Source of the DNA: an uncultured Bacteroidota bacterium
Lineage (GTDB): Bacteria > Bacteroidota > Bacteroidia > Bacteroidales > GWA2-32-17
Length of the DNA stretch: 43,499 nt
Direction of reading: 5' to 3'
Assembly: GCA_903837285.1 (NCBI GenBank)
Contig: CAILUD010000093.1
Span: 1-43,499, forward strand
The notes beneath the pieces were generated by a model. It was given only the letters and a program-made list of their open reading frames with translations. It was not told the origin of the DNA and searched no databases. Positions within the stretch are counted from its first letter, which is position 1. The number at the start of each line of letters is the position of its first letter. Below are positions 33,564 through 42,343 of this stretch, in pieces. A program made the translations under genes and the position numbers.

Positions 33564-33571
33564 TAATTTCG
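33564..33571 (+). promoter_or_regulatory. putative -7 promoter box of the DUF2723 gene
   Basis: TAATTTCG differs from TAnnTTTG at one position and lies 48 bases before the ATG. The -33 region has CTG rather than TTG. Confidence 0.4.
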
Positions 33572-33618
33572 TGCCTCTAAACAAGTAACGAATATTTAAA
33601 AACATCAATATCAGCTTT

Positions 33619-36600
33619 ATGAGATTTAAACTATGGAATAACATTTTTGGCTGGGTAGCCTTTATTATTTCTGCCACTGTTTATTTAATGACGATTGAAC
33701 CAACAGCCAGTTTTTGGGATTGTGGTGAGTTCATCGCTTCAGCATTTAAATTTGAAGTAGGACATCCGCCTGGAGATCCGACTTATATGCTTTTTGCCAG
33801 ATTCTTTTCGCTTTTTGCATCAGATAATACTCAGGTTGCAATGATGGTAAATGCAATGTCGGGAATATTTTCTGCGCTTACTGTTTTATTGCTTTTTTGG
33901 ACCATTACATATTTTGCAAAGAAAATGTTGGTAAAAGATGGCGAAATGACATTAGGGCAACTTATAGCAATTATTGGTAGTGGTTTGGTTGGATCTTTAG
34001 CGTTTACTTTTTCGGATACTTTCTGGTTTTCGGCTGTTGAAGGCGAAGTTTATGCTTCATCTTCATTGTTTACAGCTCTTGTTTTTTGGCTAATTGCAAA
34101 ATGGGATGCTGTTGCTGATGAGAAATTTTCAAACAGATGGATAGTTTTAATCGCCTTTGTTATGGGATTATCAATTGGAGTCCATTTATTGAACTTACTT
34201 GCTATTCCTGCAATTGTATTTCTTGTTTATTTCCGCAAATTTAAAACAACAAAAAAAGGAATTTTATATTCTTCATTAATTTCTGTTATTGCTCTTGTTG
34301 CAATAATGTATGGAATAGTTCAGGGTATTTTTAAAGTTGCATCATGGTTTGAATTACTTTTTGTAAATGGCATGAGCTTACCTTTTAACTCTGGATTATT
34401 ATTCTTTGTATTTCTTTTAGTTGTTTTAATTTTCTTAGGAATTTATGTTACAACCAGAGAGGTCTCAAACATATTTAGATCAACAGTAATTACTCTATTG
34501 CTTTTCTTTACAGGTATTCCATTAATGATTGATTCTGTTTTGTTCTGGATTATTTTTCTTCCAGGGGTTTGGGCAGCAATTTATTATATTAAGAGTTTAA
34601 AACCTGTTTTAAATACTCTCGTGCTTTGTGTAGCAATGATTATTTTAGGATACTCGACTTTTGCAATTGTTCTTATCAGATCAAATGCAAATCCTCCGCT
34701 TGATGAAAATAATCCTGAAAATGTTTTTTCTCTTATCTCTTATTTAAATCGTGAGCAATATGGCGATCGTCCATTATTTTATGGACAAACATTTGTAACT
34801 CCATTAGATAGTAAGGAGAGATATATTACTGGAGATCCAGTTTATATTCAAAAAGACGGAAAATATTTAGAAATTGACCATAAACAAAAACCAAATTACG
34901 ACAGTCAGTTTTGCATGCTTTTTCCTCGTATGCATAGCTCCGACCCAAACCATGTGAGTGCATATAAAACATGGAGTAATTTTAAAGGAACTCCAGTTAA
35001 TTCTGTTACGGAGGATGGCACTGTGCAAAAAATTTACAAACCTACTTTTGTCGAGAATATAAAGTTCTTTGTTAAATATCAGATTGGTTTTATGTACTTC
35101 AGATATTTTATGTGGAATTTTGCAGGCAGACAAAATGATATTCAAGGACATGGAAGTATTATTAATGGAAACTGGATTTCTGGTATTTCTGCTCTTGACG
35201 AAGCCAGGCTTGGTCCACAAGACAATCTTCCAGAGGCATTAGGCAATAATAAAGCGAAAAATGCATATTTTTTCTTGCCTTTAATACTCGGTTTAATAGG
35301 AATGTATTTTCATTATTTAAAAGATTCTAAAGGTTTTGTAATAGTTGCTTTAATGTTCTTTTTTACAGGACTGGCAATTGTAATATATTTAAATCAAACA
35401 CCTTACCAGCCTCGTGAGCGAGATTATGCCTATGTCGGATCTTTTTATGCGTTTACAATTTGGATAGGACTTGGAGTTGCCGCACTTTATCAGCTGTTAA
35501 GCAAAAGAATGCCGGCAGTATTAACGGCTGGTGCAATAACCGTTGTTTGTCTATCAGTTCCAGCTGTAATGGCAAATGAAAACTGGGACGATCATGATCG
35601 TTCTAATTGTTATTCTGCTCGCGATTTTGCAAAAAATTATTTAGAATCATGTGAGCCTAATGCAATTTTATTTACAAATGGCGATAACGATACTTTCCCT
35701 CTTTGGTACGCCCAGGAAGTTGAAGGTGTTAGAACAGATGTACGTGTTGTCAATTTAAGTTTGTTAAATACTGATTGGTATATTGAGCAGATGAAATGGA
35801 AGGCTTATAAATCTGAACCATTGCCAATATCTTTTACTTATGATCAGATTGCAGGAGAAAGAAGAGTTTATGTTCCTGTTCAGGACCAAATTAAAAATGC
35901 AGTTGATATTGGTAAAATAATTGAATTTGTAAAAAGTGACCAACGACAAGCAAAACTTCAAGTATCACAAACTGAATGGATGAATTATGTTCCATCAAAA
36001 CAATTTAGTTTTAAAGTTGATACAATAAAAGTTTTACAGAACAAAACCATTAAGCCGTCAATGGCAAGCCAGATGGTGTCTTCTATAGATTGGACAATTA
36101 CTAAAAACTATTTGTATAAATCGGAATTAACAATACTTGATCTTTTGGCTAATAACAAATGGGATAGGCCAATTAATTTTGCAATAACCGTAGGTGGCGA
36201 TAGCTATATGAATCTTGATGACTATTTCCGTTTAGATGGATTGGCATATCGATTAACTCCAGTTAAAGCAAATAACAAAGATGGTCAGACCGGTTGGATT
36301 GATACCGATATTCTTTATAATAATTTAATGAATAAATTTGTTTGGGGTGGCATTAATCGTAAAGATGTTTATTTGAATGAAAACAATTTGCGAATGACAA
36401 TGAACTTCCGTAACAACTTTGCTCGTTTAGCTTCTGCGTTAATTGACGAAGGAAAACGTGATTCTGCTGTAAAAGTTTTAGACAGATGCATGGAAATAAT
36501 GCCTGCCGAAACTGTTCCTTATAATGTTTTTGTTTTAGGTGTTGCAGAAGCTTATTATCGCGCAGGCGAGATGGCAAAAGCTACAGCTATTATGGAGAAA

Positions 36601-36819
36601 ATGAAAAAAATGACAGAAGGCGAATTAGATTATTATTTGTCACTTGATAAGGAATATACCGATATGGTTGAAAACGAAACCAAGAGGGCAATGTCTATAA
36701 TGCAAGAATTGCAAAGACTTACAAAAACATACAAGCAAGACGAAATGTCGAAGAAAATAGAAGACAAGTTTAAAATTTATTACGAAAAATTTGTAACTCT
36801 TTTTAATATTCAACAATAA
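33619..36819 (+). CDS. DUF2723 family membrane protein, probable GT-C glycosyltransferase
   Basis: This 1066-aa protein begins with a membrane domain of about 12 helices (residues 1 to about 660). The family signature EPTASFWDCGEFIASAFK and VGHPPGDPTY sits in the first outside loop, and QTPYQPRERDYAYVGSFYAF marks a later conserved stretch. The acidic first loop is typical of GT-C enzymes that use lipid-linked sugars. DUF2723 proteins of Bacteroidota are thought to be protein O-glycosyltransferases (classified as GT117); this is family knowledge, not seen directly. The C-terminal soluble part (about 670-1066) includes a TPR-like segment around AEAYYRAGEMAKATAIMEK. A polysaccharide deacetylase gene follows after 24 bases. 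Confidence 0.88.
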   Translation: MRFKLWNNIFGWVAFIISATVYLMTIEPTASFWDCGEFIASAFKFEVGHPPGDPTYMLFARFFSLFASDNTQVAMMVNAMSGIFSALTVLLLFWTITYFAKKMLVKDGEMTLGQLIAIIGSGLVGSLAFTFSDTFWFSAVEGEVYASSSLFTALVFWLIAKWDAVADEKFSNRWIVLIAFVMGLSIGVHLLNLLAIPAIVFLVYFRKFKTTKKGILYSSLISVIALVAIMYGIVQGIFKVASWFELLFVNGMSLPFNSGLLFFVFLLVVLIFLGIYVTTREVSNIFRSTVITLLLFFTGIPLMIDSVLFWIIFLPGVWAAIYYIKSLKPVLNTLVLCVAMIILGYSTFAIVLIRSNANPPLDENNPENVFSLISYLNREQYGDRPLFYGQTFVTPLDSKERYITGDPVYIQKDGKYLEIDHKQKPNYDSQFCMLFPRMHSSDPNHVSAYKTWSNFKGTPVNSVTEDGTVQKIYKPTFVENIKFFVKYQIGFMYFRYFMWNFAGRQNDIQGHGSIINGNWISGISALDEARLGPQDNLPEALGNNKAKNAYFFLPLILGLIGMYFHYLKDSKGFVIVALMFFFTGLAIVIYLNQTPYQPRERDYAYVGSFYAFTIWIGLGVAALYQLLSKRMPAVLTAGAITVVCLSVPAVMANENWDDHDRSNCYSARDFAKNYLESCEPNAILFTNGDNDTFPLWYAQEVEGVRTDVRVVNLSLLNTDWYIEQMKWKAYKSEPLPISFTYDQIAGERRVYVPVQDQIKNAVDIGKIIEFVKSDQRQAKLQVSQTEWMNYVPSKQFSFKVDTIKVLQNKTIKPSMASQMVSSIDWTITKNYLYKSELTILDLLANNKWDRPINFAITVGGDSYMNLDDYFRLDGLAYRLTPVKANNKDGQTGWIDTDILYNNLMNKFVWGGINRKDVYLNENNLRMTMNFRNNFARLASALIDEGKRDSAVKVLDRCMEIMPAETVPYNVFVLGVAEAYYRAGEMAKATAIMEKMKKMTEGELDYYLSLDKEYTDMVENETKRAMSIMQELQRLTKTYKQDEMSKKIEDKFKIYYEKFVTLFNIQQ

Positions 36820-36843
36820 TCTTGTTTAAGATTTTAGTTAAAG

Positions 36844-37401
36844 ATGAAGTCGATAACTGAAAAACAAATTTTTTTAACTTTTGACGACGGACCAACACCC
36901 GAGATAACAACTCGGGTGTTGTTGTTGTTAAAGGAGTTTAATGCAAAGGCAACTTTTTTTTGTTTGGGTAAAAATGTTGAATCGTTTCCAGATATTTTTA
37001 ATGAAATAATTAAACAAGGGCACTCTGTTGGAAATCATTCGTATTCTCATCGTAATGGATGGAAAAGTGCAAATAAAATTTATACCGATGATGTTAAAAA
37101 AGCAGCACAATTTGTAAAATCTAAATTGTTTCGTCCGCCTTACGGTAAAATATCGCCTTTGCAATGGCTTGCTCTCAGAAAAGAGTATAAAATTATTGCA
37201 TGGACCTGTTTAAGCAAAGATTACGAAGTAAAAGAATCGGCTAAAAAGATTTTAAACAGAATAATAAAAGCTACTCGCCCGGGTGCTGTTTTGGTTTTTC
37301 ATGATAGCAAAAAGGCTTGGAATAATCTTGAAAAAGTATTGCCAGAATATTTAGAATATTTAAAATCACAAAAGTATAACTGTTTGCCTATTAAAATTTA
37401 A
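36844..37401 (+). CDS. polysaccharide deacetylase (NodB-like) family protein
   Basis: This 185-aa single-domain protein is of the NodB/CE4 type, which removes N-acetyl groups from cell-wall or surface polysaccharides. Motifs in order: TFDDGPTPE (motif 1 Asp pair), GNHSYSH (metal His pair), FRPPYGK (motif 3), AWTCLSKDY and LVFHDS (motif 5 His). No signal peptide is visible, so export or activity inside the cell is open. It follows the DUF2723 gene by 24 bases and may share its transcript. Confidence 0.93.
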   Translation: MKSITEKQIFLTFDDGPTPEITTRVLLLLKEFNAKATFFCLGKNVESFPDIFNEIIKQGHSVGNHSYSHRNGWKSANKIYTDDVKKAAQFVKSKLFRPPYGKISPLQWLALRKEYKIIAWTCLSKDYEVKESAKKILNRIIKATRPGAVLVFHDSKKAWNNLEKVLPEYLEYLKSQKYNCLPIKI

Positions 37402-37437
37402 ATTTTTTGTTATACTAAAATGATTTATATATTAGTA

Positions 37438-37554
37438 AAATAAATGGAGTCATGTTGAGGCTCTCGAAATAGGTGTGAGGGGTTGTGGGAAAATCCTTCG
37501 AGAACCTCAGGATGACCGCGAGTAGTGATACTGCAAATTGGACCAAGTATTTTT
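37438..37554 (+). repeat. about 117-bp dispersed repeat, left copy
   Basis: Its core (37449-37516) is an imperfect palindrome from GTCATGTTGAGGCTCTCGAA to TTCGAGAACCTCAGGATGAC. Flanking blocks AAATAAATGG and AAATTGGAC are conserved at the same offsets in the copy at 42164-42280, with a diverged 18-base spacer of equal length. It lies between the deacetylase and PQQ/SPOR genes. Confidence 0.8.
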
Positions 37555-37592
37555 CCATATGTTATAAGTTGAACGGTTTTTTATAAAAAATT

Positions 37593-39554
37593 TTGAAAAA
37601 AATAATTTTTTTTCTGTGCTGTGTTACTGGAATTGTTTTGATATTTGTTATTATTCCTTCAAATACTTTACACCCAATAACGATTAGTGTTGACAGCATT
37701 GATGTGGTTAAGGTTTTTAGAATTGCTAAACCTCAAAAGCAAGAAAGAATAGAAATAATTATTGGGACATATTTGGGTACGCCAGAAAGAAATTTTTACG
37801 GAACAAATCCACCCCAAAATCTTGATATTAACTGGACATTAAATATTGGTTCGGGTTATACAAGGGTAGGTCGCGATAATTTAGCCTGGAGTGGTGCCGG
37901 GTGGACCGGGCAACCATTATTGGTATTAGAAGATAAGATTCCATATTTAATTCATGGTGCATTTGATTATAATTTGAGAAAAATTAATGCAATTACCGGA
38001 GAAGAAGTATGGCGATATGCATTTGATGATATTATAAAAGGAACCGGAAGTTTGTGGTATAATCCAGACGGAGATTCAATCGATAAATATGTAATAATGC
38101 AGGGAAGCAGGCAAGGCAATAATGTGTCTTTTGTTGTACCAATGGTTCCCAGTTTTAGAGCCGTTTCATTCTTATCGGGAAAAGAATTGTGGAGAATGAA
38201 TAGTAAGCTTACTTCAAGTTATAGTAGGGATGTTGACGCCTCTTCGATAGTTGTTAACGACACAGCCTACATTGGTTTAGAAAATGGAATATTTAAAGTT
38301 TTTAGTCCCGATCCAAAACTGGCGAAGGATACCAATAATTTTAAATATCCAAAAACTTATAATGAAATATCACTTTATTCTAAAGCCGATCAAATATTAC
38401 ATGGTGGAAATCTTGTTACCGAGGCTTCACCTGCAAAACTTGGAAATAGAATATACATTGCATCGGGTTCGGGACATGTTTTTGGGTATAACATTAAAAC
38501 AGGAAAAATTGATTGGGACTTTTTTACCGGCTCCGATCTTGATGGAACACCTGTTGTTACCGATGACAGCTGCATTATTGTAACAGTAGAAAAACAATAT
38601 ATTAAAGGCAAGGGTGGGGTTTTTAAATTAAATCCAGTAAAACCGGCAGAAGAGTCGGTTGTTTGGTATTTTCCAACTGAAAATTGTAGTTTTTTTTCGT
38701 GGCAGGGTGGAGTTGTCGGTTCTGCAGCTATTAATGATAAGTCTAGAAGAAATGAAAACGAACCATATTTATCGGCATTTATCGGCATTGATGGCTTTCT
38801 GTACGTTGTTAATCATAATAAAATTGATAGTACTACAAAAGTTAAGGGTCCCGATAATAAAACAGAATATTATTCTCCCGAGTTAGTTTTTAAATATAAA
38901 ACAGGTCCTTCAATTGCAACACCGTTGATAATTGAAGATAAGTTGATAGTGCCAGCTTATAGCGGAATTTATCTTTTTTCACAAGACGAAACAGATTCGT
39001 ACAAATTGTTAGAATATCGAAATATTGGCTGCGTTGAGTCAACACCAATTGTTTATAATGGTAATGTTTTTATTTCATCAAGAAATGGTTTGCTATATTG
39101 TTTGGGGTCGAAAGAGATTACAGCACATGATAAATTATACAAAGTAATAAGTCTTAATGTAAAAGTAAATGCCAACAAGGCATATGATCTTTTGTCGAAA
39201 CATAAACTTGTAGCTGATGTTGTAACAAAACAAAAAGAAATTAAAAAAAGCATAAAAACAATTCCTGTAAAAGTTGAAATTAAAAAGGAAGTAATTAAAG
39301 AAAATATAATAAAAGTTGTTGAAGAAAGAGGTAATTACTACGTTATTAGAGGGTCGTTTAAAAGCAAAGAAAATGCAGAAAGATTTGCAATAAATTTAAA
39401 GCAAAAAGGATATTTTTCTGAAATTGCAGATATTAGAAATGGATTGTATTTGGTTAGTTGTGGCTCATATAAGATAGAAGAGCAAGCAAAATCGGCAGTT
39501 AGTAGTGTTAAAGCAAGCGGGGGAGATGCCTGGATTTATATAAAACAGGAATAA
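37593..39554 (+). CDS. PQQ-type beta-propeller protein with C-terminal SPOR domain
   Basis: The start is TTG at 37593, because an in-frame stop lies at 37584 and the product begins MKKIIFF. The 653-aa protein has an N-terminal membrane or signal segment (about 3-22). A propeller-like region (about 60-520) has repeats such as INAITGEEVWRYAF, YNIKTGKIDWDFFTGSDLDGTPVV and CVESTPIVYNGNVFISSRNGLLYCLGS. The last 75 residues form a SPOR domain (YYVIRGSFKSKENAERFA, YLVSCGSYK), a fold that binds denuded peptidoglycan in other proteins. It may link an extracytoplasmic propeller to the cell wall. No gene function is known. It precedes the HprK-like module by 78 bases. Confidence 0.85.
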   Translation: MKKIIFFLCCVTGIVLIFVIIPSNTLHPITISVDSIDVVKVFRIAKPQKQERIEIIIGTYLGTPERNFYGTNPPQNLDINWTLNIGSGYTRVGRDNLAWSGAGWTGQPLLVLEDKIPYLIHGAFDYNLRKINAITGEEVWRYAFDDIIKGTGSLWYNPDGDSIDKYVIMQGSRQGNNVSFVVPMVPSFRAVSFLSGKELWRMNSKLTSSYSRDVDASSIVVNDTAYIGLENGIFKVFSPDPKLAKDTNNFKYPKTYNEISLYSKADQILHGGNLVTEASPAKLGNRIYIASGSGHVFGYNIKTGKIDWDFFTGSDLDGTPVVTDDSCIIVTVEKQYIKGKGGVFKLNPVKPAEESVVWYFPTENCSFFSWQGGVVGSAAINDKSRRNENEPYLSAFIGIDGFLYVVNHNKIDSTTKVKGPDNKTEYYSPELVFKYKTGPSIATPLIIEDKLIVPAYSGIYLFSQDETDSYKLLEYRNIGCVESTPIVYNGNVFISSRNGLLYCLGSKEITAHDKLYKVISLNVKVNANKAYDLLSKHKLVADVVTKQKEIKKSIKTIPVKVEIKKEVIKENIIKVVEERGNYYVIRGSFKSKENAERFAINLKQKGYFSEIADIRNGLYLVSCGSYKIEEQAKSAVSSVKASGGDAWIYIKQE

Positions 39555-39608
39555 TACCAAATAGAATTATAAATGATATAAGATTTAAGAAAAACAATCA
39601 ATAAATAT

Positions 39609-39616
39609 TAAATTTG
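39609..39616 (+). promoter_or_regulatory. possible -7 promoter box before the HprK-like gene
   Basis: TAAATTTG exactly matches TAnnTTTG. It lies 17 bases before the TTG start codon, so the mRNA leader would be only about ten bases. No TTG -33 element is visible. If real, the module has its own promoter rather than reading through from the PQQ/SPOR gene. Confidence 0.4.
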
Positions 39617-39632
39617 TATTTTTGAAAAAATT

Positions 39633-40532
39633 TTGGCTACAATTTATACATATACAGCTTTTGGTTTAACCTTTTCTTCAGAAATTGAGATTCCTGAATT
39701 TTTGCCAACCACAGGTGAATCTCAGGTTTTAATTACCTTAGGAAATGTTCCCGAGAATATTGAAGGTAATTCAACGGAAGGATTTAGGTTTCAAATATCC
39801 AAAAATGAATTTATAATCCGGTTTAAGCCATGGGTTTCTTTTTATGTCTGTAATGGAAATAGTATAATTATTCAACCCGAAAAAGATGCCGACGAAAGAG
39901 ACGTTAGAGTCTTTTTAATAAGTTCTGTTATAGCAATACTTCTTCATCAGCGCGGATGGATGCCATTACACGCAAGTGGAATCAAAGTAAATAATAAAGC
40001 AGTACTTTTTTCTGCAAATTCTGGAATTGGAAAATCAACTATTTCGCTTGCCTTAAATCGCAAATTTGGTTATCCATTAATTGCCGATGATATTACAATA
40101 ATATCTGAAAAAGAAGGAAAGCCAATAGTGCATTCATCTTTTCCTTCGGCTAAGTTATGGCAAGAGAGTATTGATTTATTAGGAATTTCTAATGAGGGAT
40201 TAAATTATATCAGAAAAGACGTTTTTAAATATAGATACGATAATCGCCCCGATTTTTTTAATGGCATATTAGAACCGTTTATTGTTTTTGTGTTAGAAAA
40301 TTCTGACAATGAAAAAGTTGAAATAAGTGAAGTTAAAGGCATAGAAAAGTTTAATGTTTTAAGAATTCATATTTTTAGGTTACGAATGGTTAACGAGTTG
40401 TATGCAACAGAACTTTTTAAACTTATTTCTATTTTGTTAAATACTGCAAAATGTTTTAAAATATCTCGACCTAAAAACGGAAATACTCTTGATGAACTTT
40501 GTTCGATTGTTCAATCAATAATAACAAAATGA
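39633..40532 (+). CDS. HprK-like (HPr kinase-related) protein
   Basis: The start is TTG at 39633; an in-frame stop at 39609 leaves no alternative ATG. The 299-aa product has an N-terminal beta-rich part (about 1-105). A kinase-like core follows, with LHASGI (His113), Walker A ANSGIGKST (128-136) and PLIADDIT (Asp152/153). These match HPr kinase/PEP carboxykinase-like proteins. Classical HprK phosphorylates the sugar-transport protein HPr. Related proteins in lasso-peptide and PqqD-linked clusters (HPr-rel systems) are thought to phosphorylate peptides. Here it heads a kinase, sulfotransferase, PqqD, B2 gene set, so a peptide role is more likely. The sulfotransferase ATG overlaps its stop (ATGA). 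Confidence 0.85.
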   Translation: MATIYTYTAFGLTFSSEIEIPEFLPTTGESQVLITLGNVPENIEGNSTEGFRFQISKNEFIIRFKPWVSFYVCNGNSIIIQPEKDADERDVRVFLISSVIAILLHQRGWMPLHASGIKVNNKAVLFSANSGIGKSTISLALNRKFGYPLIADDITIISEKEGKPIVHSSFPSAKLWQESIDLLGISNEGLNYIRKDVFKYRYDNRPDFFNGILEPFIVFVLENSDNEKVEISEVKGIEKFNVLRIHIFRLRMVNELYATELFKLISILLNTAKCFKISRPKNGNTLDELCSIVQSIITK

Positions 40533-41383
40533 AAAAGAATATAGTTTGGCTGGCCTCTTATCCTAAATCTGGTAATACCTGGTGTAGGATATTTTTGTCG
40601 AACTATTTAAACAAAACAAATGAACCTGCAAATATTAATAAATTAGATATTGGTGCAATTTTTAGTAGCCGCAGTATTATTGAAGAAAACACAGGCTATG
40701 ACATTTCTGAATTAACTGCTAATGAATGTGATGAATTAAGGAGTTTTGCGTTTTCAAAATGGTCAGAAAATTACGGTGATAATGCCTTTTTAAAAACGCA
40801 TGATGCTTATTTAGCTTTACCTAATGGCGAAAACATGTTTCCTGTTGAATCAACAAAAGCTGCAATTTGTTTTGTCAGAAATCCTTTAGATGTTGCTGTT
40901 TCGTTTGCTAATCATATGGCAACTACTCCAGAAAAAACCGTCGATAAAATGTCCGATTCTGACTTTTGTTTGGCAGCAAGCACAAAAAAATATAATCAAC
41001 AGGTCCGCCAAAGATTGCTTACATGGAGTGGCCATATAAACAGTTGGACATTACAAAAGGATTTTCCTGTTTTAACTGTTCGTTACGAAGACATGCTTGA
41101 AAATCCATCTCGGGAATTTCTGTCAATTTTAGACTTTTTGAAAATGCCAATAGATTTAGACAAATTAACAAAAGCCATTAATAACAGTAGTTTCGAAACA
41201 ATAAAAAAAATCGAAAAAGAAATTGGTTTTAAAGAGAAACCAGCGAAATGCGAAACGTTTTTTAAAGTAGGTAAAAGCGGTTATTATAAAAATATTTTAT
41301 CGGAGGGATCAATAAAGAAAATAATAAATGATCAGACTGATTGCATGAAAAATATAATTATCTTTCAGAATCAGGGGAATTAA
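40529..41383 (+). CDS. sulfotransferase family protein
   Basis: The ATG at 40529 overlaps the upstream TGA (ATGA), giving 284 aa. A TTG at 40499 would overlap much more and is unlikely. PAPS-dependent sulfotransferases move sulfate to hydroxyl or amino groups. The 5'-phosphosulfate loop is SYPKSGNTW (10-18), the catalytic region contains LKTHD (His91), and the 3'-phosphate-binding segment is CFVRNPLDVAVS (Arg117, Ser125). No membrane segment is seen. Its presence between kinase-like and PqqD genes suggests that the same acceptor is sulfated, but this is inference. Confidence 0.92.
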   Translation: MKKNIVWLASYPKSGNTWCRIFLSNYLNKTNEPANINKLDIGAIFSSRSIIEENTGYDISELTANECDELRSFAFSKWSENYGDNAFLKTHDAYLALPNGENMFPVESTKAAICFVRNPLDVAVSFANHMATTPEKTVDKMSDSDFCLAASTKKYNQQVRQRLLTWSGHINSWTLQKDFPVLTVRYEDMLENPSREFLSILDFLKMPIDLDKLTKAINNSSFETIKKIEKEIGFKEKPAKCETFFKVGKSGYYKNILSEGSIKKIINDQTDCMKNIIIFQNQGN

Positions 41384-41395
41384 TAATATAAATAT

Positions 41396-41674
41396 ATGAT
41401 TAACGAAAATATTAAATTTGTAAGAAAAAAAGAATTACTTTCCAGTAGAATGGATAATGAAATTGTTATGATGCATCCCGAAAGTGGAAAGTATTTTGCG
41501 TTAAATCCCGTTGCATCACGTATTTGGGAGCTTTTAGAAGAACCTAATAGTATTAATGATTTGGTTGAAAAACTTTTAAGAGAATTTGATGTTACCCAAG
41601 AATTATGTAAAACAGAGGTTACGGTTTTTGTTGGTGAGATAATTGAAAAAAAACTTATTGATAAAAGCGAATGA
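41396..41674 (+). CDS. PqqD family peptide-recognition protein (RRE, B1-like)
   Basis: This 92-aa protein matches the PqqD/RRE family: MMHPESGKYFALNPVASRIWELLEEP, then SINDLVEKLLREFDV. These domains bind the leader of a RiPP precursor and hand it to the modifying enzymes. It starts 12 bases after the sulfotransferase stop. Its stop codon overlaps the ATG of the B2-like gene, which is the usual B1-B2 order of lasso-peptide clusters. Confidence 0.92.
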   Translation: MINENIKFVRKKELLSSRMDNEIVMMHPESGKYFALNPVASRIWELLEEPNSINDLVEKLLREFDVTQELCKTEVTVFVGEIIEKKLIDKSE

Positions 41675-42102
41675 GATTAGCTTTTCATAAAATATTTACT
41701 GTTTCTTCAATTGAGCGAAATCTCTTTTTTGAAGCATGGATAATCTCTTTTTTTGCAAGATTAAAACTAATATTTACACCATTTAGAATTTATTCAAAAA
41801 GGCTGGGAAAACATAATTTTTTACCAGTCGACGAAATTAAATATGATAACGAATTAGTTTTAATGATTAAACAATCAATAAAGCGTGCAGTTGTTTATTC
41901 TGTATGGAGAAACAAATGCTTAGAACAATCGGTAACAGCAAAAAAAATGTTAAAAAAACGAGGAATTATTTCCACAATATATTTTGGTGTCAGAAAAATT
42001 AACAACGAGCTGGAGGCTCATGCATGGGTAAAAATTGGTGATTCTTTTGTTGTTGGAGAAAGAAACCACGAAACATTTACAGTTGTTGCGTATTATACCT
42101 AA
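41671..42102 (+). CDS. lasso-peptide B2-like transglutaminase-fold protease
   Basis: This 143-aa protein belongs to the transglutaminase-like family that cuts RiPP leaders in lasso-peptide clusters. The signature WRNKCLEQSVTAKKMLKKRGI contains the catalytic Cys83, LEAHAWV contains His117, and Asp124 is a plausible third residue. The N-terminal 60 residues include a short hydrophobic stretch. It overlaps the PqqD gene by 4 bases (ATGA). No lasso cyclase (asparagine synthetase-like) and no obvious precursor gene lie in the window. Confidence 0.9.
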   Translation: MRLAFHKIFTVSSIERNLFFEAWIISFFARLKLIFTPFRIYSKRLGKHNFLPVDEIKYDNELVLMIKQSIKRAVVYSVWRNKCLEQSVTAKKMLKKRGIISTIYFGVRKINNELEAHAWVKIGDSFVVGERNHETFTVVAYYT

Positions 42103-42163
42103 AAAGCAAGGGTTCTGTATTACACTTGGGAGATTAGCCTGATTTATAGTTAATTAACAATTC

Positions 42164-42280
42164 AAATAAATGGGGTCATGTTGAGGCTCTCGAAACATGT
42201 GCGAGGGTTTGTGGGCAAATCCTTCGAGAACCTCAGGGTGACTTTGTGTGTTCTGTTAATAAATTGGACTAACTATTATT
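42164..42280 (+). repeat. about 117-bp dispersed repeat, right copy
   Basis: The core (42175-42242) has the same 68-bp length as the left copy and about 90 per cent identity by eye. It is in the same orientation as the copy at 37438-37554. It follows the B2-like gene by about 60 bases and has no coding capacity. Confidence 0.8.
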
Positions 42281-42343
42281 TTAATATGATATAATAAGTA
42301 GTTCTTTTTATTTCGAATTTGCAAAATAACAAATAATAAGGTA

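Noticed and set aside
40499..40528. Start of the sulfotransferase at TTG 40499
   Set aside because: It overlaps the kinase gene by 34 bases, while the ATG at 40529 gives the usual ATGA overlap and the conserved N-terminus.
39633..40532. Classical HPr kinase regulating sugar transport
   Set aside because: No HPr or PTS gene is nearby, and the gene context of PqqD and B2 points to a peptide-related HprK-like protein instead.
42103..42343. Possible precursor peptide gene for the RiPP-like module
   Set aside because: This gap is mostly the dispersed repeat, and I found no short frame with a leader-like sequence and start codon. The gaps at 39555-39632 and 41384-41395 are also too small or lack one.
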